Virus record (IMG/VR): IMGVR_UViG_3300032931_000250 | Location: 1-41,033 of that record | Reading direction: 5' to 3' (one strand) | Length of the DNA stretch: 41,033 nt | Source of the DNA: a virus | In this document: piece after piece, positions 6,402 through 14,782 of the stretch | Numbering within the stretch: position 1 is the first letter of the stretch | Layout of the letters: every line of letters begins with the position of its first letter | Position numbers and translations under genes: made by a program | Notes under the pieces: model-generated | Databases searched by the model: none | What the model saw: the letters and a program-made list of their open reading frames with translations, nothing else | Told to the model about the DNA's origin: nothing

Positions 6402-6606
6402 TCTGTCAATGGCCGAAGCGCTTTGTCACCGCGCCTGGTCCTTCGCCCTCGCCGGCGATCTCATCCAGGCTGAAACCTATCGCAACCTGATGGACAAAAT
6501 CTATCTCCGCCTGGAAGAGAGTTACCCAAAATGGAAGAAAGAACATGAGGTGAAGAAACCATGGCTAAATGTCAGCAACAAGCGCTCTTTCGTTACACCA
6601 ATTTGA
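6355..6606 (+). CDS. Hypothetical protein, 83 residues
   Basis: The frame starts at ATG 6355 with GGGAGA eight bases upstream, inside the end of the previous gene. The middle (AEALCHRAWSFALAGDLIQAETYRNLMDKIYLRLEE, given here as parts: AEALCHRAWSFALAGDL and AETYRNLMDKIYLRLEE) looks like a pair of helices as in TPR-like folds. The last 16 residues overlap another small frame at 6561, so the end may be misread. Function is unknown. Confidence 0.45.
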   Translation: MITPPMTPYLAQHIADLSMAEALCHRAWSFALAGDLIQAETYRNLMDKIYLRLEESYPKWKKEHEVKKPWLNVSNKRSFVTPI

Positions 6607-6620
6607 AGGAGGCTACATGA
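6561..6620 (+). CDS. Possible 19-residue peptide coupled to the next gene
   Basis: ATG at 6561 is preceded by GAGGTG and opens a 19-codon frame (MAKCQQQALFRYTNLKEAT). Its TGA overlaps the next ATG as ATGA. It could be a translational coupling leader. It overlaps the end of the 6355 frame, and only one of the two may be translated. Confidence 0.25.
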   Translation: MAKCQQQALFRYTNLKEAT

Positions 6621-6835
6621 TTTTCTTTTTCCGCGTCTCATTCACAGAAAAGAATACCATGTACTGGTCTCGGTTCGTTCCTACTTGGGTCGGCTACTGC
6701 GCTTTTTTCCATCCCGAAAACTCGCGCCATCACCCTCTGTCTCGACGCGATGATCCCGACCTATATCAGATGACTCAAAATCTGTCTTACCGAAAGGCCA
6801 GTTTATACTATGATCGAAAAGCTTTCAAGAACTAA
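6617..6835 (+). CDS. Hypothetical protein, 72 residues
   Basis: ATG at 6617 has a strong GGAGG four bases upstream, which selects it over an in-frame upstream start at 6569. The product begins MIFFFRVSF and is rich in aromatic and basic residues. No motif is recognised and codon use is less GC-biased than in the neighbours. It ends three bases before parA. Confidence 0.4.
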   Translation: MIFFFRVSFTEKNTMYWSRFVPTWVGYCAFFHPENSRHHPLSRRDDPDLYQMTQNLSYRKASLYYDRKAFKN

Positions 6836-6838
6836 CCC

Positions 6839-7584
<746 letters not shown>

Positions 7585-7585
<1 letters not shown>

Positions 7586-8106
7586 TGTTTCCTGGATTTG
7601 AATGGCTCACCGTGAAAGATGGAGACCCGCGCGCTTATGCACTCATGCGTCGGCATTATACCTTTCATGATTACAAGGATAACCGCCGCCGCCAGCTAAA
7701 CTACCGGAATCGAAACCTGTTTGCCGGACCCGGAGAAAAGTTAGTGCTCATCACCCCTGACCTCAGGGGCCTGTTCGTCTGGCGAAAGTTTATCGATCTT
7801 TCTGGACAATCAGGTGTCAACTGTGCTGTATTCAGAAACGAATCTACCTTACTGTCGAGTGATCTAATTCGAGCTGCCATGATATTAGCATGGGAACGTT
7901 GGCCTGGAGAAAGACTGTATACCTATGTCAACCAAAACAAAATCAAATCCAGCAATCCAGGCTACTGCTTTAAACAAGCTGGTTGGACTTACTGCGGAAC
8001 ATCAAAGAAACTAGGACTGCACATACTGGAAGTCTACCCCCAATCCGTTCAATCCGTTCCCGAAATCCGTTGCCAGGAAAGCTCCAAGAAAGGAGTAATA
8101 GGATGA
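7585..8106 (+). CDS. GNAT-like conserved phage protein
   Basis: This 173-residue protein contains RRHYTFHDY near the start, then GPGEKLVLITPDLRGLFVWRKF, CAVFRNES, and a C-terminal TYVNQNK...SSNPGYCFKQAGW. The strand-helix order and the NPGYCFKQAGW ending resemble acetyltransferase-fold proteins found in many phages, usually annotated only as hypothetical. I see no clear acetyl-CoA pyrophosphate loop, so enzymatic activity is not certain. It is translationally coupled on both sides: its start overlaps the parA stop and its stop overlaps the ATG at 8103. Confidence 0.6.
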
Positions 8107-8459
8107 CCCGCCAAACCCTCGCCCGCCCCGATCTCTCCGGCTTCATCGCCGCCCAGGCCCCCGCCTCACGTGATCGCACCTGGGAAAAGACCCACCCCAC
8201 CGTCAGCTATCGCCTGACCATCGACGTGCGTAACAAGATCACCCAGCTCGCCGCAGATCTGAACGTCCCCACCTCCGACCTGGCGCGTGCCTTCCTGGAA
8301 TACGGCATCGACGCCTTCCTGACCGGCGAGCTGGACCTCCATCCCCATCTCAAACAGGGCAAGTTCACCCTCTACGATCGAGGTAGGGGCGCACCGCGTG
8401 CGCTCCTACACGCTGCACGCGTGCGTCCGTTCACTTACATCCACAGAAAGGATAACTAA
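8103..8459 (+). CDS. Ribbon-helix-helix-like protein, candidate ParA partner
   Basis: This 118-residue protein starts at ATG 8103, overlapping the previous stop as ATGA. Residues 33-67 (TVSYRLTIDVRNKITQLAA, then DLNVPTSDLARAFLEYGID) match the pattern of a beta strand followed by two helices, typical of CopG/Arc/ParG DNA-binding proteins. Small RHH proteins serve as centromere-binding partners of short ParA proteins. The C-terminal end (GRGAPRALLHAARVRPF) is encoded by a dispersed palindrome at 8383-8409, so its tail looks altered by insertion. Partition function is inferred from domain and neighbourhood. Confidence 0.6.
   Translation: MTRQTLARPDLSGFIAAQAPASRDRTWEKTHPTVSYRLTIDVRNKITQLAADLNVPTSDLARAFLEYGIDAFLTGELDLHPHLKQGKFTLYDRGRGAPRALLHAARVRPFTYIHRKDN
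8383..8409. repeat. Dispersed palindrome, copy 1 (inside the RHH gene)
   Basis: GTAGGGGCGCAC-CGC-GTGCGCTCCTAC is an inverted repeat with one mismatch. It belongs to the GGGCGCA-type family also found at 9027, 24271, 30792, 31147, 34969 and 36346. It is read through in frame near the 3' end of the RHH gene. Confidence 0.7.
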
Positions 8460-8460
8460 A

Positions 8461-9021
8461 ATGAGTAATAGTAACGTACCCACTAACGTACTCACCTGGC
8501 CCGTAACTTCCGTCACCATCACCCAAGGCTTCGGCGAGAACCCCGACGACTACGCCCGCTTCGGCTACCCCGGCCATAACGGTCTGGATATGGTCGGCAA
8601 CTCCTCCATCCTCGACGCCCTGCTCGGAGTGGTAGAGAAGGTCGGCTGGGAAGAAGGCGGCTATGGCAAGTACATAGTCGTTAAGTCCGGTAATGTCTCC
8701 ACCTACTACGCCCACCTCTCCAACGTCTACGTCGCCCCCGGCGATCTGGTAGTCCCCGACCAGCCCATCGCCTTCATGGGCAGCACCGGCAACTCTACCG
8801 GCGTCCATCTCCACTTCGGCTTACGTATCGGCAAGCTCGGCGAGTACAAGGGCTTCGTCGATCCACTCCCATACCTGCAAGGCGAGCTTCTCCCGCCTTT
8901 TGGCCCGATCGTAATACCACCCACCGCCACTTACATCTTTCCGGTTTCTAAGCGTCGCGCCAAGACGGTCACACATGGCAAGCGCACCATGTACCCCAGC
9001 AAGAAACCCTTTTATTTCTAA
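8461..9021 (+). CDS. M23-family peptidoglycan endopeptidase (lysin)
   Basis: This 186-residue zinc metallopeptidase has the LytM/M23 motifs H39-x3-D43 (GHNGLDM), H85 (YYAHLSN) and H116-x-H118 (GVHLHFG). It should cut peptide cross-bridges in peptidoglycan. No signal peptide is visible, so it is probably released by the holin or acts inside the infected cell. The tail after residue 140 is short, basic and lacks a known wall-binding domain. The start at 8461 follows GAAAGGA. Lying in the early block rather than next to the holin is unusual. It is the only lytic enzyme I can see in the window. Confidence 0.88.
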   Translation: MSNSNVPTNVLTWPVTSVTITQGFGENPDDYARFGYPGHNGLDMVGNSSILDALLGVVEKVGWEEGGYGKYIVVKSGNVSTYYAHLSNVYVAPGDLVVPDQPIAFMGSTGNSTGVHLHFGLRIGKLGEYKGFVDPLPYLQGELLPPFGPIVIPPTATYIFPVSKRRAKTVTHGKRTMYPSKKPFYF

Positions 9022-9026
9022 CGTAG

Positions 9027-9045
9027 GGGCGCAACGCGTGCGCCC
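9027..9045. repeat. Dispersed palindrome, copy 2 (intergenic)
   Basis: GGGCGCA-ACGCG-TGCGCCC, perfect 7-bp arms, just after the M23 gene. It may double as a terminator, although it has no T-tract. Confidence 0.7.
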
Positions 9046-9104
9046 AGGAAAGGCCATACATCTATGCCGTCCACCAATTTCGCAATTTCTCACCCTTCCA
9101 AATT

Positions 9105-9184
9105 CATGCCGCTTGCGGCATGTAAGCGGCATGTAAGCGGCATGTATACGTCCCGCTTGAGTGCCGCAAGCGTCACCGCAAGCG
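9105..9184 (+). repeat. Cluster of short repeats: 11-bp iterons and CCGCAAGC boxes
   Basis: A hairpin CATGCCGC-TT-GCGGCATG (9105-9122) leads into three tandem copies of GCGGCATGTAA (9115-9125, 9126-9136, 9137-9147 with a final T). Then CCGCAAGCG occurs twice, 12 bases apart (9164 and 9176). The cluster fills most of the 241-base gap between the M23 gene and the next gene. It is a candidate centromere (parS) for the ParA/RHH pair or an accessory origin region; this is inference. Confidence 0.65.
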
Positions 9185-9262
9185 GCAGTATCGTCGTCAG
9201 GAAGGGCTAGGACGCACGCAAAATCGGATACATGGCATTTTATACCTTTGGAGAATAAAACC

Positions 9263-9550
9263 ATGAAATTGCGCCAAATAATCAACCAGCTAATCCTGCG
9301 TGCCAGGCTCAACAAAGACGCCACCGTCCACACCAACCTCAAGAATGGCCTGCGCCTTGATCTGCGTATCCACCGCACCGAGTATCTGCTCTGCTTTTCC
9401 CGCCTAGACGTCTTCCCCTCCGAGGTCGAGATACAAACCACCCTGGCCCACTGGCCCGAAGACCTGCCCCCTGCCGAAGACTTCAAGACCGGCGAGAGGC
9501 GTTACAACCGCTGGTATTCTAGGACTCTTGCTTGGGAGAAACCCACATGA
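9263..9550 (+). CDS. Hypothetical protein, 95 residues
   Basis: ATG at 9263 has GGAG upstream and decides the start over an in-frame codon at 9161. The protein is basic in its first half (MKLRQIINQLILRARLNK) and has alternating strands (GLRLDLRIHRTEYLLCFSR), then an acidic loop and a WYSRTLAW tail. No motif is recognised. It overlaps the initiator gene as ATGA, so it is probably co-translated with it and may have a replication-related role. Confidence 0.6.
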   Translation: MKLRQIINQLILRARLNKDATVHTNLKNGLRLDLRIHRTEYLLCFSRLDVFPSEVEIQTTLAHWPEDLPPAEDFKTGERRYNRWYSRTLAWEKPT

Positions 9551-10239
9551 ACGATCCCATCTCACTCCTGCGCTCAGTCGGTAAAGCCTTACCCGTGCTC
9601 GCGCTGCTGCACTTGCTACACCGCCCGCTCACTGCTGCCCGGGTCGCGGGCCATCTCCGCATTACCGAGAAAACCGCCCGCTCTTATCTGAAACACTTGC
9701 TCCGCATCACTGATCCACCGCTTGCCGCCGCCATCGGCCACGGACAATTCATCTCACTACCATCCGCTCAGCTACTGTTGCCCGTTTCTGTGGATAAACC
9801 TGTGGATAACTTGGGGATAGGGACGGTAAATTTTACCGTCGGACGGGAAATTTTACCGTCCCTTAAGTACTTAAGTAAGATAGATAGGCAGAAAGAATCT
9901 GACTCTGACTCTCTTACTGACTCTCTTTCTAAAACGGTAAAAATTACCGTCGATGAGGCTCAGACGGTAATTTTTACCGTTAACCCGGAGCTGTCCCAAA
10001 TGCTGCTGGTCCGGGGAGTTTACCAATCCGTCGCCAACCATCTGGTCTCGAAGAACTCACCCGAGCAGATCGCCGCCGCTGTCGCCTATTACGACCAGCT
10101 CAACGAGAAAGGCAAAGCCCGCGGCCCCGGCTTCCTGGTGCAGCTCCTGCGCGGTAACTGGCGCTTGCCTGAATCAGAAAGAGAGGTTGATGGCTGCGGC
10201 TATGCTACTGGCAAGTATGCCAATTTCGTGGAGCACTAA
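9547..10239 (+). CDS. Winged-helix replication initiator, lambda O-like architecture
   Basis: This 230-residue protein starts at ATG 9547, overlapping the previous TGA. Residues 1-60 form a winged-helix domain: LPVLALLHLLHRPLTAARVAGHL, then ITEKTARSYLKHLL as the recognition helix. The central part (about residues 80-150) is low-complexity, and its DNA holds two DnaA boxes and four 19-bp palindromes. The C-terminal part (SQMLLVRGVYQSVANHLVSK and onward to GPGFLVQLLRGNW) looks like the helical helicase-loader-interacting end seen in phage and plasmid initiators. In lambda, gene O likewise carries its own iterons. The gene ends convergently with the holin, overlapping it by 4 bases. Confidence 0.65.
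   Translation: MNDPISLLRSVGKALPVLALLHLLHRPLTAARVAGHLRITEKTARSYLKHLLRITDPPLAAAIGHGQFISLPSAQLLLPVSVDKPVDNLGIGTVNFTVGREILPSLKYLSKIDRQKESDSDSLTDSLSKTVKITVDEAQTVIFTVNPELSQMLLVRGVYQSVANHLVSKNSPEQIAAAVAYYDQLNEKGKARGPGFLVQLLRGNWRLPESEREVDGCGYATGKYANFVEH
9789..9809 (-). promoter_or_regulatory. Two consensus DnaA boxes
   Basis: TGTGGATAA occurs at 9789-9797 and 9801-9809, which is TTATCCACA on the minus strand, a perfect DnaA box twice at 12-bp spacing. They lie 12 bases before the first iteron. Confidence 0.8.
9822..9860. repeat. Iterons 1 and 2 (tandem 19-bp palindromes)
   Basis: GACGGTAAATTTTACCGTC (9822-9840) is palindromic around its centre base. GACGGGAAATTTTACCGTC (9842-9860) differs at one position. 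They are spaced exactly 20 bp apart, about two helical turns. Confidence 0.85.
9933..9981. repeat. Iterons 3 and 4 (19-bp palindromes)
   Basis: AACGGTAAAAATTACCGTC (9933-9951) and GACGGTAATTTTTACCGTT (9963-9981) share the ACGGTAA...TTACCGT arms of iterons 1 and 2. They start 30 bp apart. The arms code for varied peptides (TVKITV, TVIFTV), so DNA rather than protein sequence is the conserved part. Confidence 0.85.
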
Positions 10240-10634
10240 ACTTTCTTGCTGCTTTTTGCCGCTCCCAGAAATGGCCCTTGTCTCTTCCGCTGGCCCTCCA
10301 GCGCTACACCTGCCACGTATGTTCCAAGCGTGACGCAAATGTATATGATCGCTTCCTGCGGGATCTCCACCGGCAGCGTAAGGCCAAAGCCGTTTAGCAA
10401 CACCACCACCAGGCCCACGCCAGCCGCCCAAAACTTGCGGCTTTTGAACACGCCTCGCCAGCCGCCCGGCCCTGGGTCAATTGCCACACCCAGGATGTAG
10501 CTGAACACGATCACGGTCAGGCCAATGGCTGCTTCTTCGTCCAGCTTGAAATTCGGGAAGAAGAAGGCCGCAAACATAACCAGTAGCCCAATTACCAACG
10601 TCCAGAACTTACGAGATGTAAATATGTCTTTCAT
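10236..10634 (-). CDS. Holin-like membrane protein with an internal duplication
   Basis: This 132-residue protein consists of two homologous halves. Residues 7-53 begin SRKFW and end ILGVAID; residues 65-113 begin SRKFW and end VAGVALE. Each half has two hydrophobic helices, so four are predicted, with a basic C-terminal tail. This matches phage holins, which open the inner membrane at the end of the lytic cycle, although most are a single unit. It is the last gene of the late operon, after two small membrane proteins. The stop region overlaps the convergent initiator gene by four bases. Confidence 0.75.
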   Translation of the reverse strand: MKDIFTSRKFWTLVIGLLVMFAAFFFPNFKLDEEAAIGLTVIVFSYILGVAIDPGPGGWRGVFKSRKFWAAGVGLVVVLLNGFGLTLPVEIPQEAIIYICVTLGTYVAGVALEGQRKRQGPFLGAAKSSKKV

Positions 10635-10639
10635 GCTTA

Positions 10640-10990
10640 TTACTCCTTTTTTACTCGATTTCTTATTTTCACCGGCTTGCCATGCAGGGATATTACCTGC
10701 GCCACCAGCCGGTCAGCCCAGTCGCGCACGTCCCCGTTCTCCTCCCTTAGTTCCTGGTTCTCTTTGATCACTTCTTCCACTTTCTGTTGTAGATCCGACA
10801 CCTGTCGGCTCAGGCTTTGGGTCAGATCGTCGTAGCATTTCAACGCGTCTACCCTGATTTTCGTCGCGCTCATCCTGACTATCCTGGGAGAAAATATCTT
10901 GTCCCACCACAAAGGCGCTACTGCAATCAGTGCTATTATTATCGTAATGATTTGCGCTTGTTGTTCTTTTTCCACTGAGATTTTCTCCAT
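10640..10990 (-). CDS. Membrane-anchored coiled-coil protein, i-spanin-like
   Basis: The chosen start is the ATG at 10990 with GGAAAG upstream; the frame itself stays open farther. The 116-residue product has one N-terminal helix (ITIIIALIAVAPLWW, residues 14-28) and then a long coiled coil (SRQVSDLQQKVEEVIKENQELREENGDVRDW, in parts: SRQVSDLQQKVEE and ENQELREENGD). One membrane helix followed by a coiled coil next to the holin is the layout of an inner-membrane spanin. No embedded or adjacent o-spanin lipoprotein is evident, so the lysis role is tentative. Confidence 0.6.
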   Translation of the reverse strand: MEKISVEKEQQAQIITIIIALIAVAPLWWDKIFSPRIVRMSATKIRVDALKCYDDLTQSLSRQVSDLQQKVEEVIKENQELREENGDVRDWADRLVAQVISLHGKPVKIRNRVKKE

Positions 10991-11082
10991 CTTTCCGAAT
11001 CGATTAATAGCAGCCTGGTGATCGCCCACCAAAACACCACATAAGAAATGCCCATCGCCAGCCCCAGCAGCAAGGCTTTCAT
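10939..11082 (-). CDS. Small membrane protein, 47 residues
   Basis: ATG at 11082 overlaps the upstream gene's stop as ATGA, so translation is coupled. The product has one helix (ALLLGLAMGISYVVFWWAI, residues 3-21) and a strongly basic tail (RWRKSQWKKNNKRKSLR). It overlaps the coiled-coil gene by 52 bases. Position in the lysis cassette suggests an accessory holin or antiholin; function is unproven. Confidence 0.5.
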   Translation of the reverse strand: MKALLLGLAMGISYVVFWWAITRLLLIDSERWRKSQWKKNNKRKSLR

Positions 11083-11579
11083 ATCCAGTATCCAAAAATT
11101 TGAATGTACACATCCATCGTTGCCGCTCCAGAAGCCGCGCACGCATAATAAATGTCCCCATTGATATCGCAAGGGACTATGCCTGAGTTTTCTATCCAAT
11201 AATCGTCCGGTAAACCAGAGGGCCGAGCGGCAACCGCCGCTTCCCCGACTACATTGCTACATGACAATAAAAATATCAGACTATTCGTGGCTGCGCTCGC
11301 GCTGTCCCGCACCTGCATCCTCACAGCAATGGCTTTAACGCATGCCGGCAAGCCAAAAACAACCGACAAATCGATAAGTGTTCTGGCAATCGTGGAGAAC
11401 GAGTCCCCGTCCCAGGATGCCGACGTTAGTGGAGTTGTGAGCGGAACGAATGAATATCCTCTGGCTCCTGAAGCCCCTATATTACTGACGTAGGGAGCGT
11501 CTTTTAGCTGCCTAAGCTCGTCTTGCAAGCGCTTGATCTCATCCCAAATGCGATCCGTGTCGCCATACATTCCCATCAT
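11079..11579 (-). CDS. Virion protein, probably tail-fibre or tail-tip
   Basis: This 166-residue protein begins with a short coiled coil (IWDEIKRLQDELRQLKD, residues 11-27), followed by a beta-rich region with AVRMQVRDSASA and an aromatic C-terminus (GAATMDVYIQIFGYWI). Short trimeric coiled coils before beta domains are common in phage fibres. The C-terminal pattern resembles the ends of small tail-fibre-associated proteins. GGGGGTG lies before the ATG. The gene overlaps the nuclease-like gene's stop. Confidence 0.5.
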   Translation of the reverse strand: MMGMYGDTDRIWDEIKRLQDELRQLKDAPYVSNIGASGARGYSFVPLTTPLTSASWDGDSFSTIARTLIDLSVVFGLPACVKAIAVRMQVRDSASAATNSLIFLLSCSNVVGEAAVAARPSGLPDDYWIENSGIVPCDINGDIYYACAASGAATMDVYIQIFGYWI

Positions 11580-11944
11580 CCCGCCACCCCCAGCTTATCC
11601 TTTACCGCCTTCACCGCCGCCTTATAGCTGTTGCTCTCCTGCTCGAAGAACTCCACCGTCTTCACCTTGAAGATATTTTCCTCTATCGCCAGCTTCAGGA
11701 AGTCGTACTGCCCGCGCTCTCCGCTGTGCCAGATCCCCGCCTGCACTTCCACCGGTTGCTGGAAGGGCATGTAGCACAGAAAGTCCAGCACGATCCCGCC
11801 CCTCTCGCTGGTGCCGCCCACCAACGGCACCTGGTAATCGAAGCGTATCTTCCACTTGTCCAGCGCCGCCGCAATGTATGCCTCGTTGTGGCTGCCCGCT
11901 CGCCGCCCATGCACCATCACGATCTCGCCTGCTTCAAATTCCAT
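11576..11944 (-). CDS. PD-(D/E)xK-like nuclease-fold protein
   Basis: This 122-residue protein has E21 (HNEAYIAAALDKWK), D54 (GIVLDFLCYM) and E66-x-Q68 (PVEVQAG). The spacing matches the E...D...ExK/Q active site of restriction-endonuclease-fold proteins such as VRR-NUC and Holliday-junction resolvases, with Q in the lysine position. GGAGAG four bases before ATG supports the start. It sits among tail genes, which is odd for a DNA enzyme. It could process DNA at packaging or attack host DNA. Confidence 0.5.
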   Translation of the reverse strand: MEFEAGEIVMVHGRRAGSHNEAYIAAALDKWKIRFDYQVPLVGGTSERGGIVLDFLCYMPFQQPVEVQAGIWHSGERGQYDFLKLAIEENIFKVKTVEFFEQESNSYKAAVKAVKDKLGVAG

Positions 11945-12009
11945 TATGCTCTCCGCTCTTCCCTAAATAACTCTGCACTTCTCTGTGTCTCTGTGGTTTG
12001 CTCTTGCAC

Positions 12010-14781
12010 TTAGTCCACCTCATACGCCCCGAACTGCACAATGTACTCATTCCGCAGGTCATCCTGGAAGTGATTGAGATACCGTATCGGCATGCTGTCC
12101 AGCTTCAGTCGCTTCCCATCCAGCTCCGGGTCGAAGCAGTTGATCGTCACCGTCCCCGCCCCTTCGATCCACGTCTTCAGCAGCGCCAGCTTGACCGCCG
12201 CGGTCGGGATGTCGTCCGGCGTCCGCCCGTCCAGTTGCATGTCGTTGTCCGCGATCCGCACCGTGAAGGTGTCCCGGTAGCGCTGCGCCCCTATTGCCAG
12301 CGCTTCGAGCACCAGCGCTAATACTTTTGATCCCAGGTTCCGTGAAAGATAATCCCAAGTCAACAGGAATCTTATACGCCTGCTGATTACATCTGATGAT
12401 GTTAGTGAGGTCAATGGAGTGTCTGCATAATAATCGCCTATATCCAGGCTTACCAAGGACCAGGACGGGAAGTCATCCAGTTGATAAGCCAGCCCTATAT
12501 TTCCAGTACTATAGCCTTGTTCTTGTTCCTGTATGACCTGGATTGCATTGAACAATTTGTTCAGCAATCGCAATCCTAAATAAAACCAACCCGTTATGAT
12601 ATGAGCGCCCCGCGCGAAGTTCACCCAATAATAGTAGATGTCGGTCTGAACGCTCGTATAACCTGCTCCTTGCCAAACATACTTGTTCACCTTTGCCAGG
12701 TTGCCGTGGATCGGCAGCCATAGCAGGTTGCCCTGGCAGTTGAACCATAGCCTATCCACATTGTTCCCCGGCATCGGCTGCACCCAACCGTTCAGTATCC
12801 GCATCCCCACCGCCGGTCCCCGCCACATCTCGCAGTAGCCTGACCCGTTATAAACCACGATCGAGCTATAATTATCCTCCCCGCCATCCACGCACATTAC
12901 CAGCATCCCCTTGTAGTTGATCATCTGGCAGATATACCCTGCCCGGTCGGGTGGCAGCCCGGCGTCCAGGTTCGGCCCCACGCTTTCGAGTGTGTTGCGG
13001 TAGTATCGTTCCACCCCTGGCCCGTGGTTGAAATAAAGATAAGAACCCTTCACCAGGCTGGCGTACCCGTTGATCGGGTCTCTCACCGTCTGGAACTCGC
13101 TTACCCTCAGCTCTTGTGGAATATCGTTCTCCACCTTGTAAATGCTGCCTTCCTTCAGCACATACAGTGTCGGGTAGCTGTCCCCCGCCACCGCCAACCC
13201 GTTGATACGCTCATCCAGGTTGCCGCAGTTGATCGCCGTGTTGAACACCAGGCTGCCCACCGCCCCCGTCCCGGTGCAATCCAGCCCGGCTGTGTCCGCT
13301 CGGGCAATCGTTGATGGTCTGCCCCGGCTCCCTTTCCACACTTGCATGTTCCCGTTTGTCGCCAACGCCTTCAAGAGCGTCGCCCGGTTCCCGGTGTCGT
13401 CCCGCCACTGCGCGTAGGTCGCCGCCGCCCAATAGCGTCTCAGCCGGATCATGTCCACGCTGTCCCCGCATCCGTAATAGATCGCTCCGTTCACCGCCAG
13501 CGCGCACTTGATCTGCTCCCCCGCCCCCAGCCCGTGCCCGGTCACTTCGATCCACTCGTTGCTTCCCAAGATCACGTACTCGCTGGTCGCGTCCGGCGTG
13601 ATCTCCCAGGCTGGGGCAACCGTCAGCGTGTAGGTTGCACCCACCAGATCGGTGATCTTCCGCCATGGTTGCGCCGCGTCGCTGCCTCTGCCAGCCACGA
13701 TCATGCAAATGCAGTGATTGAACCGGTCGTTTGTCAAGTCGGCGTTGTTCGTGTCCACCAGCGTTGTGCCCGTTGCGGATGTCGCTGTTCCGCCTGTCCC
13801 ATTCTTATAGACCTTGCTTACCGTGCCGTCCAGGTACTCCACCCCGATGTAGTCCAACCCTTTCAGCGTGGCATGGTGCATCCTGGCCGGCGCGTTTTCC
13901 TCGGTTATACACAGGTAGATAGGATATTGTCCGTGCGTCCAGGTTGTCCCGTCCGGGCTACATGAGCTGGTTGGCTCATTCCAACCAGAGGTCATGGCTC
14001 CTATCTCCCAATAAAGCCCCGAGCTGTTGGATCCTGCAACCCAGCTTATCCAGTATTGGGTGCCTCCGGTCAATGCTCTCGCTGGAATGATTACCCTTCT
14101 CAAGTACCAACAATAGGGATATTCCAGATCGGTATTTGGAAGTGTGATAGTTTCTAACACCGCCCCCGGCTTTCCGGCATCATCGCTATGCAGATTGATT
14201 GTCAGGCTTGATGGTGATCCAATCTTGCGAATATAGAAAAATATATATCTGGCCGTAAATCCAGGGCTAGGCGTGAATTTTTGCGCCCAATATCTACGAC
14301 GGACCACTGGTGAGTCAGGGTTGTTATAATCAACACCTACTTGCCAATAGTTCGATCTTGCATCGTCATCCACCGTTCCAAACCCATACCAGCCAATGCC
14401 CGCCACGTGCTGATTACGTATTCCTTTAGACCAGCTCTCCAATCCCCACGGACTCATCTCCCCCGCCTGCGTCGTGTTCATTCGGTGATCGTCGAAGTAG
14501 CGCGTCGGGTCGTCGTCGAAAACTTCCATCCCCCTGCCCCCGCTCCAATCCTTCTGCGCCACGTCTCTCCAGGGTGGCACGTGGTCGCTGTATTGTTCCT
14601 CCCCGCTCATCACCTTCAGCACGCTGCCCGGTATCGGGTCGCGCTGCATCATCTTCTCGTTCAGCGTCCCATCCGCCTGGCACAGGTTCAGTCCCAGCTC
14701 GATAGTAGTCATATCGACTACATTCCACAGTCTCAGGTGGTGCGTGTTGCGTTTGCCCGTGTCACTTACGATAACTGTCAT
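12010..14781 (-). CDS. Large tail protein, 923 residues
   Basis: The N-terminal part has VPPWRDVAQKDWSGGRGME, a motif I associate with phage tail proteins whose next region is a beta-propeller-like repeat (for example LYVLKEGSIYKVENDIP, YLYFNHGPGVERYY, MLVMCVDGG). An inserted beta-sandwich at about residues 170-260 contains SSLTINLHSDDAGKPGAVLE and resembles carbohydrate- or surface-binding modules. The C-terminal 80 residues look like a compact attachment domain. GGAG five bases before ATG supports the start. Its size and place downstream of the 264-residue structural protein suggest a major tail or tail-hub component. There is no catalytic motif. Confidence 0.65.
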   Translation of the reverse strand: MTVIVSDTGKRNTHHLRLWNVVDMTTIELGLNLCQADGTLNEKMMQRDPIPGSVLKVMSGEEQYSDHVPPWRDVAQKDWSGGRGMEVFDDDPTRYFDDHRMNTTQAGEMSPWGLESWSKGIRNQHVAGIGWYGFGTVDDDARSNYWQVGVDYNNPDSPVVRRRYWAQKFTPSPGFTARYIFFYIRKIGSPSSLTINLHSDDAGKPGAVLETITLPNTDLEYPYCWYLRRVIIPARALTGGTQYWISWVAGSNSSGLYWEIGAMTSGWNEPTSSCSPDGTTWTHGQYPIYLCITEENAPARMHHATLKGLDYIGVEYLDGTVSKVYKNGTGGTATSATGTTLVDTNNADLTNDRFNHCICMIVAGRGSDAAQPWRKITDLVGATYTLTVAPAWEITPDATSEYVILGSNEWIEVTGHGLGAGEQIKCALAVNGAIYYGCGDSVDMIRLRRYWAAATYAQWRDDTGNRATLLKALATNGNMQVWKGSRGRPSTIARADTAGLDCTGTGAVGSLVFNTAINCGNLDERINGLAVAGDSYPTLYVLKEGSIYKVENDIPQELRVSEFQTVRDPINGYASLVKGSYLYFNHGPGVERYYRNTLESVGPNLDAGLPPDRAGYICQMINYKGMLVMCVDGGEDNYSSIVVYNGSGYCEMWRGPAVGMRILNGWVQPMPGNNVDRLWFNCQGNLLWLPIHGNLAKVNKYVWQGAGYTSVQTDIYYYWVNFARGAHIITGWFYLGLRLLNKLFNAIQVIQEQEQGYSTGNIGLAYQLDDFPSWSLVSLDIGDYYADTPLTSLTSSDVISRRIRFLLTWDYLSRNLGSKVLALVLEALAIGAQRYRDTFTVRIADNDMQLDGRTPDDIPTAAVKLALLKTWIEGAGTVTINCFDPELDGKRLKLDSMPIRYLNHFQDDLRNEYIVQFGAYEVD

Positions 14782-14782
14782 C

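Larger units (their letters stand above)
9789..9981. other. ori: Candidate replication origin within the initiator gene
   Basis: Two DnaA boxes are followed by a tandem pair of palindromic iterons, an AT-richer stretch with a perfect 14-bp palindrome CTTAAGTACTTAAG (9862-9875) and repeated TGACTCT units (9900-9926), then a second iteron pair. Iterons, DnaA boxes and an AT-richer segment are the standard parts of an iteron-type origin. All lie inside the wing-helix protein gene. Confidence 0.7.
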
